From positions 732,156 through 796,155 of the forward strand of contig NZ_JAHXZM010000001.1 in the NCBI RefSeq assembly GCF_019429535.1: a stretch of 64,000 bases of DNA, given 5' to 3'. Origin of the DNA: Sphingomonas citricola. Its GTDB lineage: Bacteria; Pseudomonadota; Alphaproteobacteria; Sphingomonadales; Sphingomonadaceae. This document shows, one piece after another, positions 51,593-61,090 of the stretch. The position numbers and the translations under genes are program-made. The notes below the pieces were generated by a model. That model saw nothing but the letters and a program-made list of their open reading frames with translations. It did no database searches and was not told where the DNA came from. How positions within the stretch are numbered: the first letter of the stretch is position 1; each line of letters begins with the position of its first letter.

Positions 51593-52147
51593 TCACAAGC
51601 GGGGCAGCGTGACGCCACGCTGACCCATATATTTGCCCGCGCGGTCGGCATAGCTGACCTCGCACGGCTCGTTGCCTTTGAGAAACAGGAACTGGCACGC
51701 GCCTTCGTTGGCATAAATCTTGGCTGGCAGCGGCGTCGTGTTCGAGAATTCGAGCGTGACATGCCCCTCCCAGCCGGGCTCGAGCGGGGTGACGTTCACG
51801 ATGATGCCACAGCGCGCGTAGGTCGATTTACCAAGGCAGATGACAAGGACGTCACGCGGGACCCGAAAATATTCCACCGTCCTTGCCAGTGCGAAGCTGT
51901 TCGGCGGGATGATGCAGACGTCGGTCTTGCGATCGACGAAGCTGTTCTGCGCGAAATCCTTCGGGTCGACGATCGCGTTGTCGACGTTGGTAAAGATCTT
52001 GAACTCGTCGGCCACGCGCGCGTCGTAACCGTAGGAGGACAGGCCATAGCTGATGCATGCGTCGCGGCGTTGCGCCTCGACGAACGGCTCGATCATGCGG
52101 TCCTGCAACGCGCGCTCGCGAATCCAGCGATCGGATTGAATCGACAT
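51593..52147 (-). CDS. dcd: dCTP deaminase
   Basis: 184 residues from the ATG at [11 protein letters not shown], the normal start for alphaproteobacterial Dcd. It deaminates dCTP to dUTP for dTTP synthesis. Trimer-family motifs: [35 protein letters not shown] and [18 protein letters not shown] with the catalytic glutamate. An upstream in-frame extension is not part of the enzyme. Confidence 0.97.
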   Translation of the reverse strand: MSIQSDRWIRERALQDRMIEPFVEAQRRDACISYGLSSYGYDARVADEFKIFTNVDNAIVDPKDFAQNSFVDRKTDVCIIPPNSFALARTVEYFRVPRDVLVICLGKSTYARCGIIVNVTPLEPGWEGHVTLEFSNTTPLPAKIYANEGACQFLFLKGNEPCEVSYADRAGKYMGQRGVTLPRL

Positions 52148-52391
52148 GATGGCTACCCCCTGAGACACGCGACCTCTCGCTTGACCGGGCGATCGAGGCA
52201 AGGGCGGTTTGAGGCATCTGTGTATGCGGCGGTCGACCGCGGCGAACAAAGCCTTTCAATGACGGAGAGGCTAGCGGCCTCGTATCGTCCTCTCCATGAC
52301 AGTGGCAGCCGACACGGGGCGAGCGTGCTTCACGCCGCTTGCGGTGAGGTCACGTTCGGATCCGTTAGCGGCTGTCCTGCCGTGTTCGCTG

Positions 52392-53726
52392 CTAGCGCCC
52401 ACGGGGAAGCGTGATCTCGGCGCAAAGCCCGCCGCCCTCGCGGTTGCTGAGCGCGATCTGACCGCCCGCTTCCTCGACGATCGCGCGGGCGAGCGCGAGG
52501 CCGAGCCCGATCCCGCCCGTCTCGCGGTTCCTCGACGTTTCGAGGCGCGTGAAGGGGGTGAAGACGTCGGCGAGCCGGTCGGCCGGGATGCCGGGACCAC
52601 GATCCCCCACCGAGATCACCACCGCGTCGGCACTCGAGCGCAGCGTCACCGCGGCCTCGTCACCGTATTTCACGGCATTCTCGATCAGGTTCCGGATCGC
52701 GCGGCGGATCAGGGATGGGCGCAACCGGATGCGCAGGCGCGCCGCTTCCTCGAAGGTGACGGCCGCACCGATGTCGCGAAAATCCTCCACCACCGCGTCG
52801 ACGAGCGAGGCTAGGTCCACCTCGGTCACCGGCTCGCTCGGGCGACCGAGCCGCGCGAGCGACAGGATGTCGTCGAGCGTGCGGTTCATCTCCGCGATCG
52901 TCTCGGCCATGCGCGTGCGATCCTGCTCATCCTCGACCGACTCGATCCGCACGCGCAGGGCGGCGAGCGGGGTACGCAGGTCGTGACCGATCGCGCCGAG
53001 CATCCGGTCCTTCTCATCGAGCATCGCCGTAACGCGGAGCCGGAGATCGTTGAATGCCGCAGTCACCGCACGGACGTCCGACGGGCCGGCCTCGACGATC
53101 GGGACTGGAGGAACGCCGGGGTCGAAGTCGTTGGCGGCAAGCGCCAGCGCACGCAGCGGCCGTGAGATGCGTCGCGCGATCCATAGCACCGCGGCGAGCA
53201 TGATCGCGTAAAGGATCAGCGTTTGCGCGAACAGGCGCCAGAAGATGTAGCCGCCGCCGCCCGGCCAGGGCGCGACGACCGTCAGCCAGCCGCGTCCGGG
53301 CTGCTCGACCGCGATCAACAGTGTCGCCTCGTCATGCCCCAGCCGGCGGTCACGCGGGTCGGGGTAGAGCGGTGCGGGGCGCAGGCCGGTATCGATCTGC
53401 CCGACACGCAGGCCGAGTTCCTTCAACTGATCGCGCAACTCGCTCGATACCTCGGGGTGACGCGGCAACGCAGGCCCGATCGGATTTTCGGAGACGCGAC
53501 GTACCCGACCGCGAGCGGAACTGAGCGGACGGCCCGACTGCTCGCGCTCCAGCGCGTCGGCTAGTCGCGTCGCGACCGGACGGGTCGCCTGCGCCAATCG
53601 GAAGTTGGCCCGGTCGCGGAGCACGAGCGTGAAATTGATCGCCTGCGCGACGAACAACGCGACCGCCACCAGCAGCGCCATCTGTCCGGCCAGGCTCTGC
53701 GGCCAGCCGACACGGACGCGCGTCAA
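52392..53726 (-). CDS. Sensor histidine kinase, EnvZ-like
   Basis: 444 residues. Two membrane helices (about 13-33 and 161-183) border a periplasmic sensor of about 125 residues, then a HAMP region (184-238), the phosphoacceptor H248 in AIGHDLRTPL, and an ATPase domain with NLIENAVKYG, DRGPGIP and GGIGLGLAL. The start is a TTG overlapping the response-regulator stop, so the two are coupled. The periplasmic domain shows no named family; the EF-hand protein encoded upstream is also exported, so a shared signal such as calcium is possible but unproven. Confidence 0.92.
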   Translation of the reverse strand: MTRVRVGWPQSLAGQMALLVAVALFVAQAINFTLVLRDRANFRLAQATRPVATRLADALEREQSGRPLSSARGRVRRVSENPIGPALPRHPEVSSELRDQLKELGLRVGQIDTGLRPAPLYPDPRDRRLGHDEATLLIAVEQPGRGWLTVVAPWPGGGGYIFWRLFAQTLILYAIMLAAVLWIARRISRPLRALALAANDFDPGVPPVPIVEAGPSDVRAVTAAFNDLRLRVTAMLDEKDRMLGAIGHDLRTPLAALRVRIESVEDEQDRTRMAETIAEMNRTLDDILSLARLGRPSEPVTEVDLASLVDAVVEDFRDIGAAVTFEEAARLRIRLRPSLIRRAIRNLIENAVKYGDEAAVTLRSSADAVVISVGDRGPGIPADRLADVFTPFTRLETSRNRETGGIGLGLALARAIVEEAGGQIALSNREGGGLCAEITLPRGR

Positions 53727-54460
53727 AGCCGCGTCACCTCGGCCGACAATGCGTAGCCGCCGCCCCAGACCGTCTTGATGAGATCGGGGTTGCGCGGATC
53801 GGGCTCGATCTTCTTGCGCAGGCGGCTGACCTGATTGTCGATTGCGCGGTCGAAGGCCGCTGCCTCGCGCCCCTGCGTCAGGTCAAGCAGCTGATCGCGG
53901 GTCAACACCTGCCGTGGACGCTGCACCAGCGCCAGCAGCAGATTATATTCGCCGGTCGACAGCGCGACCGACACGCCCTCGCGGTCGACAAGCGCGCGCT
54001 CGCCCGTCTTGAGCACCCAGCCGGCAAAGGCATAGGCGCCGGCGTCGGGTGCATGCTGACGCGTCCCGCCCGCGGTGATGCGGCGAAGCACGACCTTGAT
54101 GCGCGCGGCAAGCTCTCGCGGCGAGAACGGTTTGACGACGTAATCGTCGGCCCCCATCTCGAGCCCGACGATGCGATCGGTTTCCTCGCTGCGCGCGGTC
54201 AGCAGGATCACGGGCGTCTCGCTCGTCTCGCGAATGTGGCGGCATAGCGACAAGCCGTCCTCGCCGGGCATCATGATGTCGAGGATGACGAGATCGATCG
54301 CGTAGGCGGCGAGCCGCGCACGCGCCGCCTCCGCTTCGCCGACCTGCGTGACGCGGAACCCTTGTTTCGTCAGATATTGCGCGAGCGGCTCTCGGATCGA
54401 TCGCTCGTCATCGACCAGCAGCAAATGGGGGGTGTCGGCCATGGTGTCGACGTCTGGCAT
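53723..54460 (-). CDS. OmpR-type response regulator
   Basis: 245 residues from the ATG at MPDVDTMADTP. The receiver domain (about 11-125) has the phosphoacceptor D61 in VILDIMMPGEDG and the conserved lysine in DDYVVKPFSPREL. The DNA-binding winged helix follows (about 140-240) with RRKKIEPDPRNPDLIKTVWG-like features near the C-terminus. It regulates unknown genes with the kinase that overlaps it. The exported EF-hand gene lies 60 bp upstream. Confidence 0.94.
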   Translation of the reverse strand: MPDVDTMADTPHLLLVDDERSIREPLAQYLTKQGFRVTQVGEAEAARARLAAYAIDLVILDIMMPGEDGLSLCRHIRETSETPVILLTARSEETDRIVGLEMGADDYVVKPFSPRELAARIKVVLRRITAGGTRQHAPDAGAYAFAGWVLKTGERALVDREGVSVALSTGEYNLLLALVQRPRQVLTRDQLLDLTQGREAAAFDRAIDNQVSRLRKKIEPDPRNPDLIKTVWGGGYALSAEVTRL

Positions 54461-54520
54461 GGTTCGCACCTCGGATGAAAGGCGGACGTGCCGGCAGTTA
54501 CCTGCCGCCGGCACGTCTGA

Positions 54521-55114
54521 TCAGCGTTGCTCGTCGCCGGGCGGCGGGCCGTGGCGGTCACCGTCGGGCGATCCTGCAAACCGTGCGCGCATCAGCAGGC
54601 GGAATGCGTCGATCTCCTGTCGATCGACGCGGCCGTCATGATTGGTGTCGGCGCGATCGAACATGCGAAGCGCGCGCTCGCGGGCCTCCTCACGCGTCTG
54701 CGGCCGCATCACGCGGCGCGGGTAAGCGTCCCCGCGCGCGTCGGGCGGCGGCGGCGCGTCGGCGGCGCCGGGCGGGGGAGGTGACGGGATCGTGCCGTCC
54801 GCACCGGGCGGAGGCGGATCACGGCGGAGGTCACGCGCGCCGCGGCGTTCTTCACCGCTGATTTTGCCATCGCGGTCGCTGTCACGCGCGGCGAAGCGAC
54901 GATCGGCGTCCGCGATCACTTCGTCGCGGGTGACGATGCCGTCGCCATTCGCGTCCGCCCGCATCAGCCAGCCGCCGCGCATGCCACCGCCGCGCGGTTC
55001 CGGCGGCAGGTCGCGGCCGGGCGTGGCCGGCACCGTCTGCGCGGCGGCGGAAATACCCGGGCCCGCAGTCAGCACGGTCGCGCCGAGTAGCGCGGCGAGC
55101 ACAAATCTCTTCAT
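54521..55114 (-). CDS. Secreted EF-hand calcium-binding protein
   Basis: 197 residues from the ATG at MKRFVLAALLG, with a signal peptide (about 1-25). Three canonical 12-residue EF loops: DANGDGIVTRDE (54-65), DSDRDGKISGEE (78-89) and DTNHDGRVDRQE (156-167). A Pro/Ala-rich, low-complexity segment (about 100-130) separates the second and third. It probably binds Ca2+ in the periplasm. It is the first gene of a cluster with the response regulator and kinase. Confidence 0.9.
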   Translation of the reverse strand: MKRFVLAALLGATVLTAGPGISAAAQTVPATPGRDLPPEPRGGGMRGGWLMRADANGDGIVTRDEVIADADRRFAARDSDRDGKISGEERRGARDLRRDPPPPGADGTIPSPPPPGAADAPPPPDARGDAYPRRVMRPQTREEARERALRMFDRADTNHDGRVDRQEIDAFRLLMRARFAGSPDGDRHGPPPGDEQR

Positions 55115-55229
55115 TGACGATCCCTCGAACGCAGGCGCGACCATTCCTCGCCCACGTCGGCGATCTAGTCGCCGCCTGTCGCGCGCGTGTGTCCAAGGCA
55201 CCCGATATTGTCGCGAATTGTGTCGCGCC

Positions 55230-56015
55230 TCAGGCGAACAGCGCGACCGACTGCATCTGTTCCGCTACCATCTCACCCGCTGCGTTCCAGATCCCCATCT
55301 GCTGCGACGACGATCCCGCGCGCGCATAATCCGCGTTGGAGCGAAGCAGCCACCAGCCGTCCTCGGTCGCGGGGGCGGGGCCGAGGACGTTCAGGATCCA
55401 CGTCATCGAACTCATCGGCACGTTCCGCCCGAGCAGGCGCAGCGCGGCGGGCGGAAGGCAATCGCCGATCGCGATCAGCTCCACCATCGGATCGAGTCCG
55501 TCACGCTCGTTCAACCGGGTCCAGCGCAGCCACTCGGCGGGCTTGAGCGCTGGCCCCTCGCGCCGGTCGAGAAATTCGAAGTTGCGCGTGAAGGCGACGT
55601 GCGGGTTGCCCTTGAACGTCGTATCGCCGGGGCCGGGGCGCGGAAAGTCGGGCAGGTCGGTCGTCTGATAATCGACCTCGCTCTCGATCGCGCGCATGAA
55701 CACGAAGGTGCAGCGCAGCCCGAGCCCCGCCTCGCTCTCGACATCGGACTGGATGAAGGCGGCGTTCTTGCCGCGGCGCAGCTTTTGCGTGGTGACCATG
55801 ATCGGCCCCGACAGCGGGCCGATGAAGCTGACTTGCGCCGATCGTAGCGGCGGCAGATCGTCCTGCGACTGCATCGCACAGTGGAGCGCGATCGCGGCGG
55901 ACAGACCGCCGTAAGCGGTGCGGCCCTGGAGCCAGTCGTCGGGGATCGCGCCGCGCCACGCCATCTGGTCGCCGGTCGGCTCGAGCGCGTCGAGCACCTG
56001 TTTCAACGTCGTCAT
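55230..56015 (-). CDS. Acyl-CoA thioesterase-like (hotdog) protein
   Basis: 261 residues from the ATG at MTTLKQVLDALEP. The two-hotdog TesB-like layout is suggested by GRTAYGGLSAAIALHCAMQS and the second-half RTAYGG-equivalent SSMTWILNVLGPAP with DGWWLLRSNADYARAGSSSQQM. It should cleave or bind acyl-CoA thioesters. Its ATG overlaps the stop of the acyl-CoA ligase upstream (4 bp). Confidence 0.82.
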   Translation of the reverse strand: MTTLKQVLDALEPTGDQMAWRGAIPDDWLQGRTAYGGLSAAIALHCAMQSQDDLPPLRSAQVSFIGPLSGPIMVTTQKLRRGKNAAFIQSDVESEAGLGLRCTFVFMRAIESEVDYQTTDLPDFPRPGPGDTTFKGNPHVAFTRNFEFLDRREGPALKPAEWLRWTRLNERDGLDPMVELIAIGDCLPPAALRLLGRNVPMSSMTWILNVLGPAPATEDGWWLLRSNADYARAGSSSQQMGIWNAAGEMVAEQMQSVALFA

Positions 56016-57553
56016 GCGAACTCCCCCGCGGCGAGCCGGTCGCGCAGCTCGCGTTTCAATACTTTGCCGATCGCGCTGCGCGGCAATTCGTCGGCTCGGT
56101 AAAGCGCCGACAGCCGTTGCGTCTTGCCGAGCCGCGCATTGATCTCGTCCAGCACCTCGCCCGCGCTCGCCGTCGGACCTTCGCGTGGTACGTAGAAGCC
56201 GACCGGCGTCTCGCCCCACGCGTCCGACGCGACACCGACGACGGTACAATCGGCGACCGCGGGATGTTCCGCCAGCACCGCCTCGATGTCGGACGGGAAG
56301 ATGTTGAACCCGCCCGAGATGATCATGTCCTTCTTGCGATCGGTCAGGATCAGGAATCCGTCCGCGTCGAAGCGGCCGACGTCGCCGTGGCGGATGAAGC
56401 GCTCGCCTTGCGGCGAAATCCACGTCGCGTCCGCCGTCGCCTGTTCGCGGCCGTGATAGCCGTTCATCATCGCACCCGAGCGACCGACGATCTCGCCCAT
56501 CTCACCCGCGGGCACCTCGCGGCCCTCGTCGTCGATCAGGCGCACCTCGTGGCCGGGCAGCGGCCGGCCGACCGTGTGCAGCTTGTCGCGGTGCTCGGTG
56601 GCGTTCAGCGCGCAGCTCGCGCCGCCCTCGGTCATGCCGTAATATTCCACCAGCAACCCCGGCCAGCGCGTCACCACGTCGCGCTTCAACTCTGGTTTAA
56701 AGGGGGCCGAAGTGCACGTCTTGAAGCGGAACGACGACAGGTCGAACGCGTCGAAATCGGGCAGTGCCATGATCCGCTGATACTGGACCGGCACCAGCAT
56801 CGTGTGCGTCGCGCGGTGCCGGGCGGCGAGCTCGAGATAGCGGCGCGCCTCGAACTTCTTCATCAGCACGACACTGCCGCCCCAGGCGAGCGTTGGCAGG
56901 AAGCTGACCAGGGTCGTGTTCGAGTAGAGCGGGGTCGCGAGCAACGTCACAGCGGTGTCGAACCCGGCCGCGGTGTTGCGCGACAGATGCTGCCAGCGCA
57001 TGGCGTGGCTCTGTACGATCCCCTTGGGCACGCCGGTGGTGCCCGACGAATAGATGATGTTGAAGCCGTCGGCTGGCTTGACCGTCACTGCCCGCGGGGT
57101 CGCTCCGACGGGAGCGAGCCACCCCTCCAGATCCTCGAGCATCACGACCTCGGCGGGGAAGGTCTGCCCCGCCAGCGCTTCGGCATTGGCGGCGTCGAGG
57201 AACACGATCGATGCGCCGCTGTCCGCGATCATGCCGGCGATCTGGGGGGGCGTCGCGGAGGGCTGGATTGGCGCCGCGACCGACCCCGCACGCAAGGCGC
57301 CGAGGAACACGACTGCCTGCGCGACACTCGGGTACGACACCGACGCGACGGCCTGACCCGCCCGCGTGCCGCCCTGCTGCAAGGCGGCGGCGACGCGGTC
57401 CATTAACCGGTCGAGCTCGCGGTAGCTGATCTGCGTGTCATCGTCGGCGATCGCCAGCTTGTCGGGCCGCTGCTCGGCATGCACGCGGATCAGGTCGGCC
57501 AGCGTGCCGAACTCCTCGGCGAGCAGGGCGGCGATGTCGGACTGTTCGCTCAT
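56012..57553 (-). CDS. Class I adenylate-forming acyl-CoA ligase
   Basis: 513 residues. AMP-binding signatures: IIYSSGTTGVPKGIV (P-loop-like), the VEYYGMTEGGASC motif, RHGDVGRFDADGFLILTDRKKD (A7-A8) and the C-terminal lysine in PRSAIGKVLKREL. It makes an acyl-CoA from an unknown carboxylic acid. It lies with a thioesterase-like protein in one operon and divergent to an SDR and two dehydrogenases, as in clusters for bulky acids such as steroid side chains. Confidence 0.93.
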   Translation of the reverse strand: MSEQSDIAALLAEEFGTLADLIRVHAEQRPDKLAIADDDTQISYRELDRLMDRVAAALQQGGTRAGQAVASVSYPSVAQAVVFLGALRAGSVAAPIQPSATPPQIAGMIADSGASIVFLDAANAEALAGQTFPAEVVMLEDLEGWLAPVGATPRAVTVKPADGFNIIYSSGTTGVPKGIVQSHAMRWQHLSRNTAAGFDTAVTLLATPLYSNTTLVSFLPTLAWGGSVVLMKKFEARRYLELAARHRATHTMLVPVQYQRIMALPDFDAFDLSSFRFKTCTSAPFKPELKRDVVTRWPGLLVEYYGMTEGGASCALNATEHRDKLHTVGRPLPGHEVRLIDDEGREVPAGEMGEIVGRSGAMMNGYHGREQATADATWISPQGERFIRHGDVGRFDADGFLILTDRKKDMIISGGFNIFPSDIEAVLAEHPAVADCTVVGVASDAWGETPVGFYVPREGPTASAGEVLDEINARLGKTQRLSALYRADELPRSAIGKVLKRELRDRLAAGEFA

Positions 57554-57627
57554 GAACGTGATCGCTAGGCGAACGGGGCGTCGAATGCCATACGCGATCT
57601 TCGAAAAACGAAGCGGAGGCGGGTGTG

Positions 57628-58413
57628 ATGCATGGTGCGGTGGCGATCGTGACGGGCGGCGGCACGGGGATCGGGGCGGCGACGGTTCGGCGGCTCGCAG
57701 CGCGCGGGGTGTCGTGCGTGATCAATTACGCCTCCAGCCGCGACGATGCCGAGGCGTTGGCCGCCGAGGTCGGGCAGGGGGCGATCGCGGTACAGGCCGA
57801 TATCGTCGACGATGCCGCGTGCCGCCGCCTCGTCGGCGCCGCGACGGAGGCGTTCGGGCGCGTCGACTTCCTCGTCAACAACGCCGGGCGGACGAAGTTC
57901 GCCGCGCACGAGGATCTCGACGCGCTGGAGACCGAGGATTTCGTCGACATCTACCGGCTGAACGTCATCGCCGCGTTTCAGATGATTCGCGCCGCCACGC
58001 CCTTGCTTCGGGAAAGCCCGTTCGGGGCCGTCGTCAACGTGGCCAGCGTCGCGGGCGTGTTCGGCATCGGTTCCTCGGTCGCTTATGCCGCGTCGAAAGG
58101 CGCGCTCGTCACCATGACGAAGAGCCTCGCACGCGCGCTTGCGCCGGCGATCCGGGTCAATGCGGTCGCGCCGGGTTACGTCGGCACCGGTTGGTTCGAG
58201 AAGCGGCTGGGTGAGGAGGGCTTTGCGAAACTGAACGCCAAGATCGCCGCTGCGACCCCGATGGCGCTCGCGACCGGCCCCGACGAGGTTGCCGCGCCAA
58301 TCGAGTTGCTGCTCGACCCCGCGATGCGCGCGATCACCGGCGAGGTGATGCTGGTGGACGCGGGCGCGCATCTCGACGTCGGACTTAGCCGGCGTCCGGG
58401 GCGCGAGAACTGA
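57628..58413 (+). CDS. Short-chain dehydrogenase/reductase
   Basis: 261 residues from the ATG at MHGAVAIVTGG (an in-frame GTG lies one codon earlier); GGAGG is nine bases upstream. Rossmann signature TGGGTGIG (about 9-16), VNNAG, catalytic Ser-Tyr-Lys in NVASVAGVF and VAYAASKGALV, and the APGYVGTGWF segment. NAD(P)-dependent oxidation or reduction of a ketone or alcohol; substrate unknown. Divergent from the acyl-CoA ligase. Confidence 0.92.
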   Translation: MHGAVAIVTGGGTGIGAATVRRLAARGVSCVINYASSRDDAEALAAEVGQGAIAVQADIVDDAACRRLVGAATEAFGRVDFLVNNAGRTKFAAHEDLDALETEDFVDIYRLNVIAAFQMIRAATPLLRESPFGAVVNVASVAGVFGIGSSVAYAASKGALVTMTKSLARALAPAIRVNAVAPGYVGTGWFEKRLGEEGFAKLNAKIAAATPMALATGPDEVAAPIELLLDPAMRAITGEVMLVDAGAHLDVGLSRRPGREN

Positions 58414-58452
58414 CGGCACGCGGTCGCTTCGCCCTTTGCACCGTCGCGCGAC

Positions 58453-58473
58453 TATGGCATGAGCGTCGCCATA
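58453..58473. promoter_or_regulatory. Inverted repeat upstream of the acyl-CoA dehydrogenase pair
   Basis: TATGGC and GCCATA arms with nine bases between them, 31 bp before the first dehydrogenase start. Suits a dimeric regulator such as a TetR-type protein, but no regulator is encoded nearby. Confidence 0.3.
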
Positions 58474-58503
58474 CCGTTTATTCAGAACGTGGAGACTGAA
58501 GCG

Positions 58504-59724
58504 ATGGCGACCGCCGCCGAACAGACCCGCCCCGAAGGTGCGGCCGACGACTTCCGTCAGGAAGTGCGCGGCTGGATCGAAGCGAACTTTCCTGCGTCCT
58601 TGCGCGGCAGCGACAATGCGATGTCGGCGGTCGAGGGACCGACCGAGGAAACGCCCGATCAGCGCCAATGGCGCGAGGCGATGGGCGACAAGGGCTGGGG
58701 CGTGCCGACCTGGCCGAAGGAATATGGCGGTGGCGGGCTCGACCGCGCGCAGGCGCGGATCGTGCAGGAAGAACTCGCCCGCGCCGGTGCCTACAACCCG
58801 ATCGGCGGCATGGGCGTGATGATGTTCGGCCCCACGCTGCTCGAATATGGCAGCGAAGAACAGAAGCAGCAGCACATCCCCGGCATCGCGCGCGGAGAGG
58901 TTCGCTGGTGTCAGGGCTATTCGGAGCCGGGCGCCGGATCCGACCTCGCCTCCCTGCAGACCTTCGCAGAGGACAAGGGTGACCATTATCTCGTCAACGG
59001 CCAGAAGACCTGGACTTCGGGCGGGCAATGGGCCGACAAGTGCTTCGCATTGGTCCGCACCGACAAGTCGCAGAAGCACGCCGGCATCAGTTTCCTGCTG
59101 ATCGACATGGACGCCGAAGGCGTCGAGACCAAGCCGATCCGCCTCATCAGCGGTCAGTCGCCGTTCTGCGAGACGTTCTTCACCAACGTGCGCGTGCCCA
59201 AGGAAAATCTGGTCGGGCACGAGGGGCAGGGCTGGACGATCGGTACGCGCCTGCTCCAGCACGAGCGCAACTCGCTGTCGGGGGGCAGCGGTTCAGCGAG
59301 CCGGATGAATGCGGGCAATGCGGTGCCCAACATCGCGAAGAAATATCGCGGCACCGATGCCGAGGGGCGCATCGCCGATGCCGACCTGCGCACCCGCATC
59401 GTCAAGCACGAGATGGACCAGCGCGCCTTCGCCCTCACGCTCAGGCGCGCGGCGCTAGAGGCCAAGGGTAACGCGGGGCCGTCGGCCGCGACCTCGATCA
59501 TGAAGAACGTCGGCGCGCGCATCACGCAGGACCGCGCCGAACTCAACATCGAGATCATGGGGATGCAGGGGCTCGGCTGGGAAGGCGAGGGCTTCAGCGA
59601 GGAAGAATTGTCGCAGACCCGGTCGTGGCTCTGGGGCAAGGCGGTGTCGATCTACGGCGGCTCGTCCGAGATCCAGAACAACATCGTCGCAAAGCGCATC
59701 CTGGGGATGCTCGACCACCAATGA
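58504..59724 (+). CDS. Acyl-CoA dehydrogenase, larger subunit type
   Basis: 406 residues from the ATG at MATAAEQTRPEG, with GGAGA about ten bases upstream. FAD-dependent: YSEPGAGSDLASL and WTSGGQWAD in the middle domain, and the catalytic glutamate apparently in the helix LLQHERNSLSGG, the isovaleryl-CoA-dehydrogenase position. The later YGGSSEIQ site has glycine where medium-chain enzymes have glutamate. Paired with the shorter dehydrogenase that follows, this resembles the catalytic subunit of heterotetrameric (alpha2beta2) dehydrogenases for bulky acyl-CoAs. Confidence 0.9.
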   Translation: MATAAEQTRPEGAADDFRQEVRGWIEANFPASLRGSDNAMSAVEGPTEETPDQRQWREAMGDKGWGVPTWPKEYGGGGLDRAQARIVQEELARAGAYNPIGGMGVMMFGPTLLEYGSEEQKQQHIPGIARGEVRWCQGYSEPGAGSDLASLQTFAEDKGDHYLVNGQKTWTSGGQWADKCFALVRTDKSQKHAGISFLLIDMDAEGVETKPIRLISGQSPFCETFFTNVRVPKENLVGHEGQGWTIGTRLLQHERNSLSGGSGSASRMNAGNAVPNIAKKYRGTDAEGRIADADLRTRIVKHEMDQRAFALTLRRAALEAKGNAGPSAATSIMKNVGARITQDRAELNIEIMGMQGLGWEGEGFSEEELSQTRSWLWGKAVSIYGGSSEIQNNIVAKRILGMLDHQ

Positions 59725-59736
59725 TCGCGAGGTAGG

Positions 59737-59759
59737 CGCGGCGACACCGTATCGCCGCG
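59737..59759. other. Hairpin between the two dehydrogenase genes
   Basis: CGCGGCGA/TCGCCGCG (8 bp) with a seven-base loop in the 167-bp gap. A stretch of purine- and pyrimidine-rich repeats (59765-59815) follows. It may weaken transcription into the second gene; no T-run. Confidence 0.4.
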
Positions 59760-59891
59760 TCCGGAGAGGGCCGGGTCGAGGGAGCGGGCGCGACAGAACG
59801 TCCCTCCCTCCCCGGCTTCGCCCCCGACAGACCACATCGTTTCACCGCCCAAGGCACCGCGCCGTTGCGGCGATATCCAAAAGGACGACAC

Positions 59892-60956
59892 ATGGCCGCC
59901 TTGAACGACGAACAGGTGATGTTGCGCGACATGGCGCGCGAATGGGCCGACAACGAGAGCCCGGTGACCGCCTTCCGCAAGTTGCGCGACGCCGCGCCCG
60001 CGACCGGCTTCGACACCGAGGCATGGGGCGCGATCGGGCAGATGGGCTGGGCCGGCGTGGTGATCCCCGAGGAGTTCGGCGGGTCGGCGTTCGGCTACCT
60101 GTCGCTCGGGCTCGTCGTCGAGCAGCTCGGCCGCAACCTCGCGGTGTCGCCGCTGTCGTCGACCGCGGTGGCGGCAAGCGCGATCGTGATGGGGACGTCG
60201 GATACGGCCAAGCAGGACTGGCTCCCGAAGCTCGCCAGCGGCGAGGCGATCGCCACGCTCGCGATCGACGAAGGTGCGACGCACAGCCTTGACGTCGAGA
60301 CGACGGTCGAGGGCGGGAAGCTCACCGGAACCAAGGCATTCGTCGCGGAAGGTGACGGCGCCGATGTTTTCGTCGTCGCCGCCAAGGACGGGCTGTATCT
60401 GGTCGCGAAGGGCGAGGGCGTCACCGTGTCGCCGCGAAAGATGGCGGACAGCCGCAGCCACGCCGAGGTACGCTTCGATGGCGCACCGGCGGAGAAACTC
60501 GGCGGCCCCGAACTGACCGCGCAGGTCGCCGACCGTGCCGCCGCGATCACCGCGGCGGAGATGCTCGGCATGGCGGATTCGGCATTTCACCAGACGCTCG
60601 ACTACCTCAAGCAGCGGGTCCAGTTCGGGCAGGTCCTCTCGACCTTCCAGGCGCTCCAGCATCGCATGGCGAAGATGCTGACCGAGCTGGAATTGATGCG
60701 CTCCACCGTCGAGGGCGCGCTCGAGGCGATCGATGCCGGCCGCTCCGACGTCGACCAGGCGGTCAGTCTCGCCAAAGCGACTGCGGGCGAGACGCTGCGC
60801 CTCGTCAGCCGCGAGATGGTCCAATTGTACGGCGGCGTCGGCATGACCGACGAATATGACGCAGGCCTTTATCTCAAACGTTCGGCCGTGCTCGAGGTGA
60901 TGTGGGGCAATGCCGCGTATCATCGCGATCGTTTTGCGCGGCTGAACGGTTACTAA
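59892..60956 (+). CDS. Acyl-CoA dehydrogenase, smaller non-catalytic-type subunit
   Basis: 354 residues from the ATG at MAALNDEQVML, after an AAAAGGA site. ACAD fold with GWAGVVIPEEFGGSAFGY, a middle beta domain, and the C-terminal QRVQFGQVLSTFQALQHRMAKM and VQLYGGVGMTDEYDAGLY. The catalytic glutamate positions are not seen: YGGVG replaces the usual YEG, and the second helix site lacks it. In paired dehydrogenases this suits the beta-type, structural/FAD-sharing subunit. Confidence 0.88.
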   Translation: MAALNDEQVMLRDMAREWADNESPVTAFRKLRDAAPATGFDTEAWGAIGQMGWAGVVIPEEFGGSAFGYLSLGLVVEQLGRNLAVSPLSSTAVAASAIVMGTSDTAKQDWLPKLASGEAIATLAIDEGATHSLDVETTVEGGKLTGTKAFVAEGDGADVFVVAAKDGLYLVAKGEGVTVSPRKMADSRSHAEVRFDGAPAEKLGGPELTAQVADRAAAITAAEMLGMADSAFHQTLDYLKQRVQFGQVLSTFQALQHRMAKMLTELELMRSTVEGALEAIDAGRSDVDQAVSLAKATAGETLRLVSREMVQLYGGVGMTDEYDAGLYLKRSAVLEVMWGNAAYHRDRFARLNGY

Positions 60957-61090
60957 TAACATCCATCAGGCAAACGGTACGCAATAAAGGGAGATATAGC
61001 AGCGCCGCTGTCTTGATCTGATAGTCCCGATCCGGTTTACTCGAAGATACGGTACGGCGCGCAACAGCGTCGATCGACAGGAGAGGGATT

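Noticed and set aside
51559..51612. 17-codon ORF with a very good ribosome binding site (GGGAGGAG) before dcd
   Set aside because: Too short to support, overlaps the dcd 3' end in antisense, and no peptide of this kind is recognised.
57565..59262. 565-residue minus-strand frame opposite the SDR and the dehydrogenase
   Set aside because: Antisense shadow; the plus-strand genes carry the motifs.
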